From: Magnetococcales bacterium
Lineage (GTDB): Bacteria; Pseudomonadota; Magnetococcia; Magnetococcales; Magnetaquicoccaceae
DNA length: 39,334 nucleotides
Direction of reading: 5' to 3'
Assembly (NCBI GenBank): GCA_015232245.1
Contig: JADGAB010000004.1
Span: 1-39,334, forward strand
The first letter of the stretch is position 1. Every line of letters starts with the position of its first letter. Under the pieces are notes generated by a model, which worked only from the letters and a program-made list of their open reading frames with translations, was not told where the DNA came from and ran no database searches. Below, in pieces: positions 13,299 through 21,084 of this stretch. The position numbers and the translations under genes are program-made.

Positions 13299-15277
13299 TG
13301 GCAACCACTGCGGCGCTGACCAGGAGGGATCTGGAAAAATTCCTGGAGGATGCGCGCAACGAACCATCCTGGCGGGAGGAGGCCAACAAGGCCGCCGCCT
13401 ATTACGACGGCGATCAGCTCGACCAGGAGACCCTGGCCAAAAAACAGGCGTCGGGGTCGGCACCGGTCACACGCAATCTGGTCGCCCCCATGATCGATCT
13501 GATGCTGGGAGCGCAGGCCAAGGCGCGGCAGGATTGGAAGGTGGTGGCCCAGGATGAAGAGTCCATCGACCTGGCGGAGGCACTGACCCACAAGATGAGG
13601 GACGCCGAACGGATGTCTGGCGCGGACCGGGCATGCGCCGATGCCTATGCCAGCATGGTCAAGACCGGCATCGGCTGGGTGGAGGTCGCCAAAGAAACCG
13701 ATCCATTCAAACCGGCCTACCGGGTGCAGGCCATCCATCGCAACGAGATCTGGTGGGACTGGCGGGCCAAGCGTCCGGATCTGTCCGACGCCAGATTTCT
13801 GTTCCGAAAAAAGTTCTTCGATTCCGACATCCTGGAGCAGACATTCCCGAAACATGTGGATTTGATCCGGCGCTCCATGATGGGATGGTCCAACTGGGAT
13901 CCGGGCAAAGATGACAATCCGGAAACATGGTCCGCATTCAATACCGTCCATTCGACCTCCGTGCCTGCGCAGGATTGGATTGACACCCAACGCAAACGAC
14001 TCTGCCTCTATGAGGTATGGTCCCGCACCTGGGAAATCGGGTTCATCCTCCGCTTCGAAGATGGACGGGTGATCGAGTTGGACGAAGGCAACGAACACCA
14101 TCTTGAGGCAATTTTGTCCGGTCAGGCAGAGGTGGAAAAAGGGCGATTGAGTCGCGTCTGGCTATCGTGGTGGCTGGGACCGCATCTGTTGAGCGTCCGT
14201 CCATCCCCCTATCAGCACAACCAGTTCCCGTATGTGCCGTTCTGGGGGTTTCGCAAAGACAAGGATGGGGCTCCCTACGGCATGATCAGTCGCATGCTGT
14301 CCCCTCAAGACATCATCAACTTCCTGCTCTCCAAATTGATGGATTTTACCGGCACGCAACGCATCATTGCCGACGATGACGCATTCGGGTTTGACATGGA
14401 TATCGCCAAGGCCGGAATGGAACTGGGTCGCACCGACACGCTGATCAATCTCAATCCGAACCGGAAAAATGCGGACGCCGTGAAAATCGTCACCGAACCA
14501 CAGTTGACGGCACAACATGCCCAGGTTCTGAAAGACGCCACGCTGGGGATCCAGTCCGTGGCAGGAATCCATCAGGAGATGATGGGCAAGTCCGGGGATG
14601 CCAACTCCGGGGTGGCCATCAATTCGCTGATCGAGCAAGGGACCACCACGCAGGCCGAAATCAACGACAATTTCCTCACAGGTCGGCGCACAACCGGGGA
14701 GTTGCTCCTCAGCCTGGTTCGAGACAAGATCGGTGACAGGCCCATCGTGGTCACGATCAAACGGTCGGGAGCGAAAATCCCGATCCAATTGAATCAAATG
14801 ACCACCGACGAGCAGGGGAACCCATACCGATCCAACGATGTGGTCAACACGCAACTCAAGGTGGATCTGGAGGATATCCCGGCATCGGCGAGTGTCCGGC
14901 AGCAGCAATCCAGAGAACTCGGTGAACTGATCGCCAAGGTACCGCAATTGCTGCAATACGTGATCGATCTGGTCATCAAGTCCTCCGATCTGCCCTACAA
15001 GGATGAACTGGTGGCCCGGTTGCAGACCATCATCCCGGGGATGCAAGCGGCTCAGCAACAGTCAGGACCGTCACCACAGGATGTGGCCATGCAGGCCCAG
15101 CAACAGCAGATGATGCAGGAGGCGCATGACGCCAAACTGGCAGAGCAGGCGGCAAAAATTCACAAACTCAATGCCGAGGCCGCCACCATCCGCACCCGGA
15201 ATGACGCCGAGATGGCGTCGCAATTCGTTCAACAGCCCATGAGGTTATCCCCCAATGCAATTTCGTACTCCGCATGA
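13298..15277 (+). CDS. Portal protein, P22-like
   Basis: The product is 659 aa. ATG 13298, with GGAGGG four bases upstream, is preferred over the track's GTG 13295. It has a P22-type portal layout: an N-terminal helical start, an early 'APVTRNLVAPMIDLMLGAQA' segment, a wing region with 'YVPFWGFRKDKDGAPYGMIS' and 'QDIINFLLSKLMDF', and a C-terminal Gln/Met-rich helical barrel tail ('QAQQQQMMQEAHD'). Portals form the dodecameric ring at one capsid vertex through which DNA enters and leaves. It directly follows the terminase. The barrel-like C-terminal helix fits P22-family portals. Confidence 0.88.
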   Translation: MATTAALTRRDLEKFLEDARNEPSWREEANKAAAYYDGDQLDQETLAKKQASGSAPVTRNLVAPMIDLMLGAQAKARQDWKVVAQDEESIDLAEALTHKMRDAERMSGADRACADAYASMVKTGIGWVEVAKETDPFKPAYRVQAIHRNEIWWDWRAKRPDLSDARFLFRKKFFDSDILEQTFPKHVDLIRRSMMGWSNWDPGKDDNPETWSAFNTVHSTSVPAQDWIDTQRKRLCLYEVWSRTWEIGFILRFEDGRVIELDEGNEHHLEAILSGQAEVEKGRLSRVWLSWWLGPHLLSVRPSPYQHNQFPYVPFWGFRKDKDGAPYGMISRMLSPQDIINFLLSKLMDFTGTQRIIADDDAFGFDMDIAKAGMELGRTDTLINLNPNRKNADAVKIVTEPQLTAQHAQVLKDATLGIQSVAGIHQEMMGKSGDANSGVAINSLIEQGTTTQAEINDNFLTGRRTTGELLLSLVRDKIGDRPIVVTIKRSGAKIPIQLNQMTTDEQGNPYRSNDVVNTQLKVDLEDIPASASVRQQQSRELGELIAKVPQLLQYVIDLVIKSSDLPYKDELVARLQTIIPGMQAAQQQSGPSPQDVAMQAQQQQMMQEAHDAKLAEQAAKIHKLNAEAATIRTRNDAEMASQFVQQPMRLSPNAISYSA

Positions 15278-15530
15278 CCTGCGAGCCAGCAATCCCGATG
15301 TGGTCACGGATGCCAATGACCTGATGATCATGCAGATTGATACCAACACCAACGGATCACCGTCATACGTCGGATACGCCCCTCCAGGGACAACATTCGA
15401 TCAGGGGTTCTGGCGTATCAAGAAATTCGTTTATGACCAGAATGGGTTGATCATCGGAACAAGGTGGGCCGGGGGAGACGCAAAGATGAACTATGTCTGG
15501 AACGACCGAAACAGTTACACCTACGGGTGA
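15255..15530 (+). CDS. Conserved small phage protein, head region
   Basis: The product is 91 aa, overlapping the portal by 23 bases. It has 'YVGYAPPGTTFDQGFWRIKK' and 'RWAGGDAKMNYVWNDRNSYT', a pattern I recall from small proteins in many tailed-phage head modules ('WQIMKIVYD...RWADG...VWANRTSYSY'-like). No function is established. It may be a minor virion or assembly protein. It is followed by an intrinsic terminator. Confidence 0.6.
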   Translation: MQFRTPHDLRASNPDVVTDANDLMIMQIDTNTNGSPSYVGYAPPGTTFDQGFWRIKKFVYDQNGLIIGTRWAGGDAKMNYVWNDRNSYTYG

Positions 15531-15554
15531 GATCCTCACCTGACCATGGATTCT

Positions 15555-15577
15555 ACCGGATTATGCCGGTTTTTTTT
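15555..15577 (+). terminator. Weak intrinsic terminator after the small head gene
   Basis: ACCGG (15555-15559) pairs with CCGGT (15566-15570) around a 6-base loop, followed by seven T residues. The 5-bp stem is short but GC-rich. It may partially reduce transcription into scaffold and capsid, or mark a processing point, since the late operon continues. Confidence 0.5.
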
Positions 15578-15608
15578 GTGCCAAAATCAATGATAAGGAA
15601 CAACCACC

Positions 15609-16526
15609 ATGCCGGAAGAAGAGACAGTAGACGGAGAAGTATACGAAGAAGGGTTGGAGTCCGGTGAACAGGAAGGCGCGGAAGCTGACCCATCGCAGGG
15701 AGAGACGCCTGATTCTGGAGCAGCGCCGCAAGAGGCACCCCAGGAAGCCAAGGCCCCGACCCAGACGCAGGGTGATGACCGAATGGAGGCCCTGGAACGC
15801 CAGAACCAGATGCTGACGCAGATGCTGCAGCAGTTCGTGGCGCAAGGCAAGACGCCTGATGAGAGGCAATCCAGGGAGGCGCAAACGCCGCCACCGGCTG
15901 ACCCGTATGAGCAGTACCTGCAAGGGTTTGCCATGAGCGAAAAACAGCAGGCGGAATACGAACGACGCAAAAACGATTTCGGAGAAGACTATGCTTCCGA
16001 TTACAGGGATCGGTTGATGGTCGAGCATGTCAACCGCACCCTGGCGCAACAGCAACGCGCATTGCAGGAGCATTATCACCAGCAACAGCAGGCCGCCGCC
16101 CAGCGTGCTGTGGATGAGGCCCAGAACGCCATCGCCCAGGAACCGGTGCTGCGGGATCTTCAGGCCAAGCAAGGGCCGGAATGGCAGATGTTGAATGATA
16201 TCCACCTCGCGGCCATGAGGAACAATCCCGGATACCAACAGGGGTCCTGGAAAGACCGCAGCCAGATGTTGGCGCGCATGGCCACGAGCATGTTTGCCAC
16301 CCCTGCCGCATCACCCCCGTCACCCCCTGCCCAGACGGTGGCGGACAAGCGTCAGGCCGTGGCCGAAAAGATGAAAGGTGCCCGGACTCCAGAACCGTTG
16401 TCCATGTCGGATCTGCCCAAAGGCACACCGTCTGATGTGCAACCGAATCTGAATAAAATGACGGGCGAGGAACTGCACAAGCATTTCAGACAGAACAGAA
16501 ACGCATCTCGAATCGTTAACTATTAA
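15609..16526 (+). CDS. Scaffolding protein (putative)
   Basis: The product is 305 aa, with AAGGA nine bases before the ATG. It is strongly acidic at the N terminus and Gln-rich in the middle ('QNQMLTQMLQQFVAQGK', 'AQQQRALQEHYHQQQQAAAQ'), and probably a long helix. Such acidic, helical, low-complexity proteins directly before the capsid gene are usually scaffolds that template prohead assembly and then leave. The C-terminal segment ('LNKMTGEELHKHFRQNR') is more basic and could bind the capsid protein. No protease gene is seen. Confidence 0.7.
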   Translation: MPEEETVDGEVYEEGLESGEQEGAEADPSQGETPDSGAAPQEAPQEAKAPTQTQGDDRMEALERQNQMLTQMLQQFVAQGKTPDERQSREAQTPPPADPYEQYLQGFAMSEKQQAEYERRKNDFGEDYASDYRDRLMVEHVNRTLAQQQRALQEHYHQQQQAAAQRAVDEAQNAIAQEPVLRDLQAKQGPEWQMLNDIHLAAMRNNPGYQQGSWKDRSQMLARMATSMFATPAASPPSPPAQTVADKRQAVAEKMKGARTPEPLSMSDLPKGTPSDVQPNLNKMTGEELHKHFRQNRNASRIVNY

Positions 16527-16543
16527 CAATCTGGAGGGATTTC

Positions 16544-17815
16544 ATGCCAACATCGGTTGTCAATCAGTCGGTTTCTGCCGCACCGTTCGGAAGTATCGAA
16601 GGTGGAAGGATTATCGGGGCCTCGGTCTTTGCCGAAGCCACCACCGCCAACACCATTTGCAACTGCATGACCGGTCCCGAACCCACGGAGGCGGACGCGG
16701 CGGACAAATTGCGGATCCAGTCTTCCCCGGATTACCCCATCGTCCGGATTCGTGATCTGGAAAAAGGGTCGGCGGGGGAGGTGCGGGTGGACTCTTTCAA
16801 CATTCTTGAAGGGTTGCCGGTCATGGGGGATGCCCGTATCGGTGGCAGACTGATGAGCCTCTCATCGTCCAGCATGACCATCCGTATCGATCAGATTCGT
16901 GGTGGCGCGGATCTGGGAGGCAACATGGCGCGCCAAAGAACCTCCCACAACCTGAGAACCATTGGCCGGGCCGGGTTGGAAGGGTGGTGGAAACGCTATC
17001 TGGACCAATGCAAAATCGTGCACATGGCGGGTGCGCGGGGGGATTTCAATACCTCACATTGCGTGATCCCTCTGGCGGGACATCCGGAGTTCGCGGGGAT
17101 CATGGTAAATCAAGTCATGGCCCCGACCTACAACCGCCACTTCTATGGGGGTGACGCGAGCAGCATCGCCGACATCGATCCGGCGGACCTCATGACCCTG
17201 GATACCGTTTCCAAGCTGCGCACCCAACTGGACGAGAGCGATATCCCCCTGCAACCGGTCAAGTTCTACGACGACCCGCAGGCGGAAATGAACCCTCTGT
17301 TCATCCTGATGGTCACCCCACGGCAGTGGAGGACACTGCAATCCAACTCGTCGGACAAGGACTGGCATACCTTCCTGTCCGCGGCTGGGGTCCGGGGTTC
17401 AAAAAACCCGCTGTTCACCGGCGACACCTCCGGCATGTGGGACGGCATTCTGATTCGCAAGATGGAAAACTACCCGACCCGCTTCAAACAGGGCAGCAGC
17501 ATCAAGGTGGCCACCAACGCCGATGCCTATGCGGAGACCACGACGGTCGTGCCGACCTACAATGCCGACCCCAACGCCACGGTTGACCGGGCCATTCTCC
17601 TGGGGGGGCAGGCCATTGGCGAAGTGTGGGGTATTCAATCCGCCACCGGAACCCATTTCCGCTGGTATGAAGGCAAAACCGACCATGGCAGTGTGTTGGA
17701 AGCCTCCATCAGCTCCATCGGGGGGTTTGGTAAATTCCGCTTCAAGAATGCCAGGGGCCAGGATTACGACCACGGGGTGGCGGTGATCGACACCTATGCG
17801 CCGTCGCCACGGTGA
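16544..17815 (+). CDS. Major capsid protein, N4 gp56-like (DUF4043-type)
   Basis: The product is 423 aa, with the strongest RBS in the region (GGAGGG, six bases upstream). Characteristic features are an early 'SVFAEATTANTICNCMTGPE', a conserved 'VRVDSFNILEGLPVMGD' segment near residues 80-100, the central 'FYGGDASSIADIDPADLMTL' and the C-terminal 'GKTDHGSVLEASISSIGGFG'. These match the N4 gp56-type / Phage_capsid_3 family of HK97-fold capsid proteins. It should form the icosahedral shell. Position after the scaffold and the strong translation signal support this. Confidence 0.85.
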   Translation: MPTSVVNQSVSAAPFGSIEGGRIIGASVFAEATTANTICNCMTGPEPTEADAADKLRIQSSPDYPIVRIRDLEKGSAGEVRVDSFNILEGLPVMGDARIGGRLMSLSSSSMTIRIDQIRGGADLGGNMARQRTSHNLRTIGRAGLEGWWKRYLDQCKIVHMAGARGDFNTSHCVIPLAGHPEFAGIMVNQVMAPTYNRHFYGGDASSIADIDPADLMTLDTVSKLRTQLDESDIPLQPVKFYDDPQAEMNPLFILMVTPRQWRTLQSNSSDKDWHTFLSAAGVRGSKNPLFTGDTSGMWDGILIRKMENYPTRFKQGSSIKVATNADAYAETTTVVPTYNADPNATVDRAILLGGQAIGEVWGIQSATGTHFRWYEGKTDHGSVLEASISSIGGFGKFRFKNARGQDYDHGVAVIDTYAPSPR

Positions 17816-17848
17816 TTCCATCAACACCATCAAGGGTGACCAACCAAC

Positions 17849-18259
17849 ATGACGACGACACACAACAAAATCGATGCCGACCGGAATCTGCTTTCCTTCG
17901 GGGAGTTCGGCAACACCTATTCGGCGGTTCTCACCTATGACGCGGCGGGCATCGCCAGCGGGGACGTGATTATCCTGGGCAAAATCCCGGGGGAAAGCCG
18001 GATCACCGATCTGCGTCTCAACCATGGGGCCATGGGGACCAATGTGACCCTGAACGTGGGTTGGATCGATGCCGGTGTGGCCAACAGCAGCAACGCCAAC
18101 TATTTCCTGAGTGGATCCAATGTCGCGGCAGCCGGGGTGAAGCGCTCCGACGCCAAAGTGCTGAACGTGGTCAACGACACCTACATCACCGCCACGGTGG
18201 GTGGCGCGACGGCCACGGGGAATCTGGAGATGATCGTCACCTACCAGTTCCACGGATGA
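17849..18259 (+). CDS. Capsid-associated protein, possible decoration protein
   Basis: The product is 136 aa and directly follows the capsid gene. It is rich in Gly, Ala, Thr and Val with predicted beta strands ('AVLTYDAAGIASGDVIILGK', 'TLNVGWIDAGVANSSNA'). No catalytic residues stand out. In tailed phages a small beta-rich protein in this place is often a capsid decoration or stabilising protein. That assignment rests on position and composition only. Confidence 0.5.
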   Translation: MTTTHNKIDADRNLLSFGEFGNTYSAVLTYDAAGIASGDVIILGKIPGESRITDLRLNHGAMGTNVTLNVGWIDAGVANSSNANYFLSGSNVAAAGVKRSDAKVLNVVNDTYITATVGGATATGNLEMIVTYQFHG

Positions 18260-18269
18260 GGCCAACCCC

Positions 18270-18488
18270 ATGCAAAAAATCCGCTACATCGGGAACAAAC
18301 CCTTCAAACGGGATACCGTGACCAAATCGGGAACCGTCTGGCAAGGACGGGGGGATGTGCAGGAGGTGGACGACAAGTTTGCGGAGAAGCTGTTGCTCTT
18401 CCCGGATATCTGGGAGGTGGCCGTTGAGGAAACGCCACCTGTCGCACCGCCACCGCCAAAACCGAACAGAAGGACGGCAACGCCATGA
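18270..18488 (+). CDS. Small head protein
   Basis: The product is 72 aa. It starts with 'KIRYIGNKPFKRDTVTKSGT', followed by 'QEVDDKFAEKLLLFPDIWEV' and a proline-rich tail. Short proteins with a 'GDVQEV...AEKLL..PDVW' pattern are common between capsid and connector genes in phages, and their function is not known. It overlaps the adaptor gene by 4 bases (ATGA). Confidence 0.55.
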   Translation: MQKIRYIGNKPFKRDTVTKSGTVWQGRGDVQEVDDKFAEKLLLFPDIWEVAVEETPPVAPPPPKPNRRTATP

Positions 18489-19150
18489 TGGACCTGGAAC
18501 ACCTGATCGGTTACGCCAGATCTCGCCTGGATGATCTGGTGGAACCGTATCTGTGGTCGGACCAAGAGTTGACGCAATACGCCAACCAGGCCGTCATTGA
18601 AGCCTGCCTCCGTGCCGACCTGCTGCAGGATGACCAGACGATTGCAATCTGCAGCATCAACGTTGTGGCCGGACAGGAGAGGTATCCCCTGCATCCCAAG
18701 GTGATCCTCATCAAACGGGCCACCATGATGGGAAACAGACCACGCAGGGTGCTTCCCAAATCAACCACGGCGGCACTGATGCAGGCATTCCCGGATTATC
18801 CGGATCAAGACGGCACGCCGGAATATTTCGTCCAGGACGTGGGAAGTTCCCAAATCGGGCTCTTCCCACGTCCGGTTGCCGACGAGGTGTTGCAACTGCT
18901 CGTCAGCAGGTTGCCGCTGTCCGACCTGGTTCATGGCGCCGACATACCGGAAATCCATCCAATGCACCATGCGGCGCTGGTGTATTGGATGGTCCATGAG
19001 GCGCTCCTGAAGGAGGATTCCGAGACCAGGAACGAACAGAAGGCCATGCAGTACCTGCAACTTTTCGAGGCGCAATTCGGACCCCGCAAAAACGCGCAGG
19101 AGATGGAGCAACAGGTCAGGTTTGCCATTCATCCAGGACGACGCAGGTAA
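18485..19150 (+). CDS. Head-to-tail adaptor protein (SU10/P22 gp4-like)
   Basis: The product is 221 aa. It begins with helices, 'LIGYARSRLDDLVEPYLWSD' then 'ELTQYANQAVIEACLRADLL', the usual opening of podovirus adaptors (first helix pair, then a beta insert with 'AGQERYPLHPKVILIKRATM'). The C-terminal half is helical, 'MHHAALVYWMVHEALLKEDS'. Adaptor rings bind the portal and give a platform for the nozzle. The position between head and nozzle genes is as expected. Confidence 0.72.
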   Translation: MMDLEHLIGYARSRLDDLVEPYLWSDQELTQYANQAVIEACLRADLLQDDQTIAICSINVVAGQERYPLHPKVILIKRATMMGNRPRRVLPKSTTAALMQAFPDYPDQDGTPEYFVQDVGSSQIGLFPRPVADEVLQLLVSRLPLSDLVHGADIPEIHPMHHAALVYWMVHEALLKEDSETRNEQKAMQYLQLFEAQFGPRKNAQEMEQQVRFAIHPGRRR

Positions 19151-19162
19151 CCAATCCACACC

Positions 19163-20479
19163 ATGAGCGACCAGCAGGCAGTCCACATTGCATCCTTTGC
19201 AGGAATCAACAATGTGACTGATCCGGCACGCCTGAAGCCGGGAGAGCTGGTCAGGGCGGTCAATGTGGACATCCACAATGACGGGATGCTCTCGCAACGG
19301 GGAGGCACGACACGGGTTTTCAGTGGTCGCTGTCGGTCGGTCTTCGGATCAAGTCAGGGGTTGCTTTTCGCCGAAGAGGAAAACCTCTATCTGATGAATG
19401 CCGACCATAACGCGAAAGTGATGCGTGCCGATCTGGATCCATCGCTTCCCCTGACCTATGCGGAAGTGGCCGGTGAGGTGCTCTATTCCAACACCGTCAT
19501 CACCGGCTCCATTCGCCAGGGACAATCCGAGCCATGGGGGCCACCCACCCCGGACGCCCCCATGCTCTCCATGACCCCAAGTGGCCGCATCCCACCCGGG
19601 AGATACCGGGCCGTCGTCACCTTCTTCGATGCCGCAGGCCGGGAGTCGGGGGCCAGCGAATCAAGCAACGTCGTCGAGTTCAAAGAGGTCAGAAATGGCC
19701 TGTCGGTCCGACCGCCCGCCATGTCGGACGGCGTATACGGCGTTGGGGTGTATCTCTCCTCCGGAACGAATTTCTTCCGGGTTGGGTTATCCACCTCATG
19801 CGGAGAGGTGCGGGTTGACGTTTTCAACCAGGCCGACCACTTGAAGTCTCAATTTTTCGAGACTGCCCCTCCGGGTCACATCATCCGGTTCTACAGGGGG
19901 CGCGTCTATGTCGCCACGGACAACCTGGTGTTCTACTCCGAGCCAGCCCCCAACTTCCACCACTTCAGCGACGAGAACGTTTTTCAGTTCGATGGGAAAG
20001 TCCTGCTGATGGAACCGGTCGCCGACGGGATCTATGTCGCTGATCACGATACCTTCTTCCTGTCCGGCACCGACCCGGAGGAGATGACCATCAACAAAGT
20101 CGGACAAGCCAGGGTGGTTCCAGGATCCTCCGTCGTCATCGATGCGAAACACCTTGGTGTCGAGAAAATTCAAGGGCCGGTTGCAGCATGGTTTACGGAA
20201 AAAGATGGCCTCATCGTCGGCTTGTCCAACATGAATGGCGATCTTCTGCAACTCACCTCCGGCAGGTTTGCCATTCCCGATGGCCTTGAAGGCATGGGCA
20301 TGGCGTTCAGGCAATACCGGGGCATTAATCAGTTGGTGACTGCGTTCAGAACGGGTCTGGAAGATCAGAGAATGGGGGCCTCGGACAAGGTTTCATCCGA
20401 GGTGATCATGCGTTCCAACGTCATGGATTCGTTTGCGTGTTCTGACACAGTGACCATAACCGTCAATGGAATCGTTTAA
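19163..20479 (+). CDS. Tail nozzle / stabilisation protein (putative beta-propeller)
   Basis: The product is 438 aa. The opening 'FAGINNVTDPARLKPGELVR' with 'AVNVDIHNDGMLSQRGG' is the hallmark of podovirus nozzle or head-stabilisation proteins. Repeated beta strands with short loops follow ('VYVATDNLVFYSEPAPNFHH', 'FLSGTDPEEMTINKV'), fitting a propeller with an inserted fibronectin-like domain ('PPGRYRAVVTFFDAAGRESG'). It would form the tube that continues the portal channel. No ruler or sheath genes are present, supporting a short tail. Confidence 0.7.
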   Translation: MSDQQAVHIASFAGINNVTDPARLKPGELVRAVNVDIHNDGMLSQRGGTTRVFSGRCRSVFGSSQGLLFAEEENLYLMNADHNAKVMRADLDPSLPLTYAEVAGEVLYSNTVITGSIRQGQSEPWGPPTPDAPMLSMTPSGRIPPGRYRAVVTFFDAAGRESGASESSNVVEFKEVRNGLSVRPPAMSDGVYGVGVYLSSGTNFFRVGLSTSCGEVRVDVFNQADHLKSQFFETAPPGHIIRFYRGRVYVATDNLVFYSEPAPNFHHFSDENVFQFDGKVLLMEPVADGIYVADHDTFFLSGTDPEEMTINKVGQARVVPGSSVVIDAKHLGVEKIQGPVAAWFTEKDGLIVGLSNMNGDLLQLTSGRFAIPDGLEGMGMAFRQYRGINQLVTAFRTGLEDQRMGASDKVSSEVIMRSNVMDSFACSDTVTITVNGIV

Positions 20480-20495
20480 TTCAAAGGAAAAACAG

Positions 20496-21071
20496 ATGGC
20501 TCTCATCAAGGTTCGGATGACATTGGAAAAAGGGCTGGGCGATGTGGACCGGCTCAGGAAGCATGTCAACCAGGGGGTGAAACTCGGCGGTCGGTTCTCC
20601 CATCAGGTGTTCCGCCATGGCAAGCCGATCACGGACGAGGAGTGGTCCGACAACATCGTGCCCGATCAGATGCTCAACTACTCCCTGGATACGGCATTGC
20701 GGAACCAGTCTCCCAGGAGCAACTGGTACGTGGGGCTTTTCTCGGGCAACGTGGTGCCGGGGGCCACGCTCACCGGGGCGACGGTCGATGCGGTGTTGAC
20801 CGAAATCACCGCCTACACCTCTGCCACGCGCATTCCCTACCTCCCGGCGGCGGCCACGGGAAAGATCCTCACCAATGCCACGTCCAAGGCCGAGTTCACC
20901 ATCAATGCCTCGGTGACGGCCTATGGCGCGTTCCTGGTCTCTCATGCCACCAAGGGTGACACCACGAGCACCACCATCTGCGCGGCAGCCTCGAAGTTCA
21001 CCACGCAACGGACCTTGGTTGACCAGGATCAGTTGCTGGTGACCTACCAGATCACGGCCTCCAGCACCTGA
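20496..21071 (+). CDS. Virion structural protein
   Basis: The product is 191 aa. The ATG at 20496 has AAAGGA seven bases upstream; the track start at 20466 overlaps the nozzle gene. Its centre, 'NWYVGLFSGNVVPGATLTG', is a pattern found in phage structural proteins of N4-like and related short-tailed phages. The rest is beta-rich with many Ala/Thr ('SATRIPYLPAAATGKILTNA'). No enzymatic motif was found. It could be a tail or appendage component, and I cannot say which. Confidence 0.6.
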   Translation: MALIKVRMTLEKGLGDVDRLRKHVNQGVKLGGRFSHQVFRHGKPITDEEWSDNIVPDQMLNYSLDTALRNQSPRSNWYVGLFSGNVVPGATLTGATVDAVLTEITAYTSATRIPYLPAAATGKILTNATSKAEFTINASVTAYGAFLVSHATKGDTTSTTICAAASKFTTQRTLVDQDQLLVTYQITASST

Positions 21072-21084
21072 TGATGCCGCAGAC

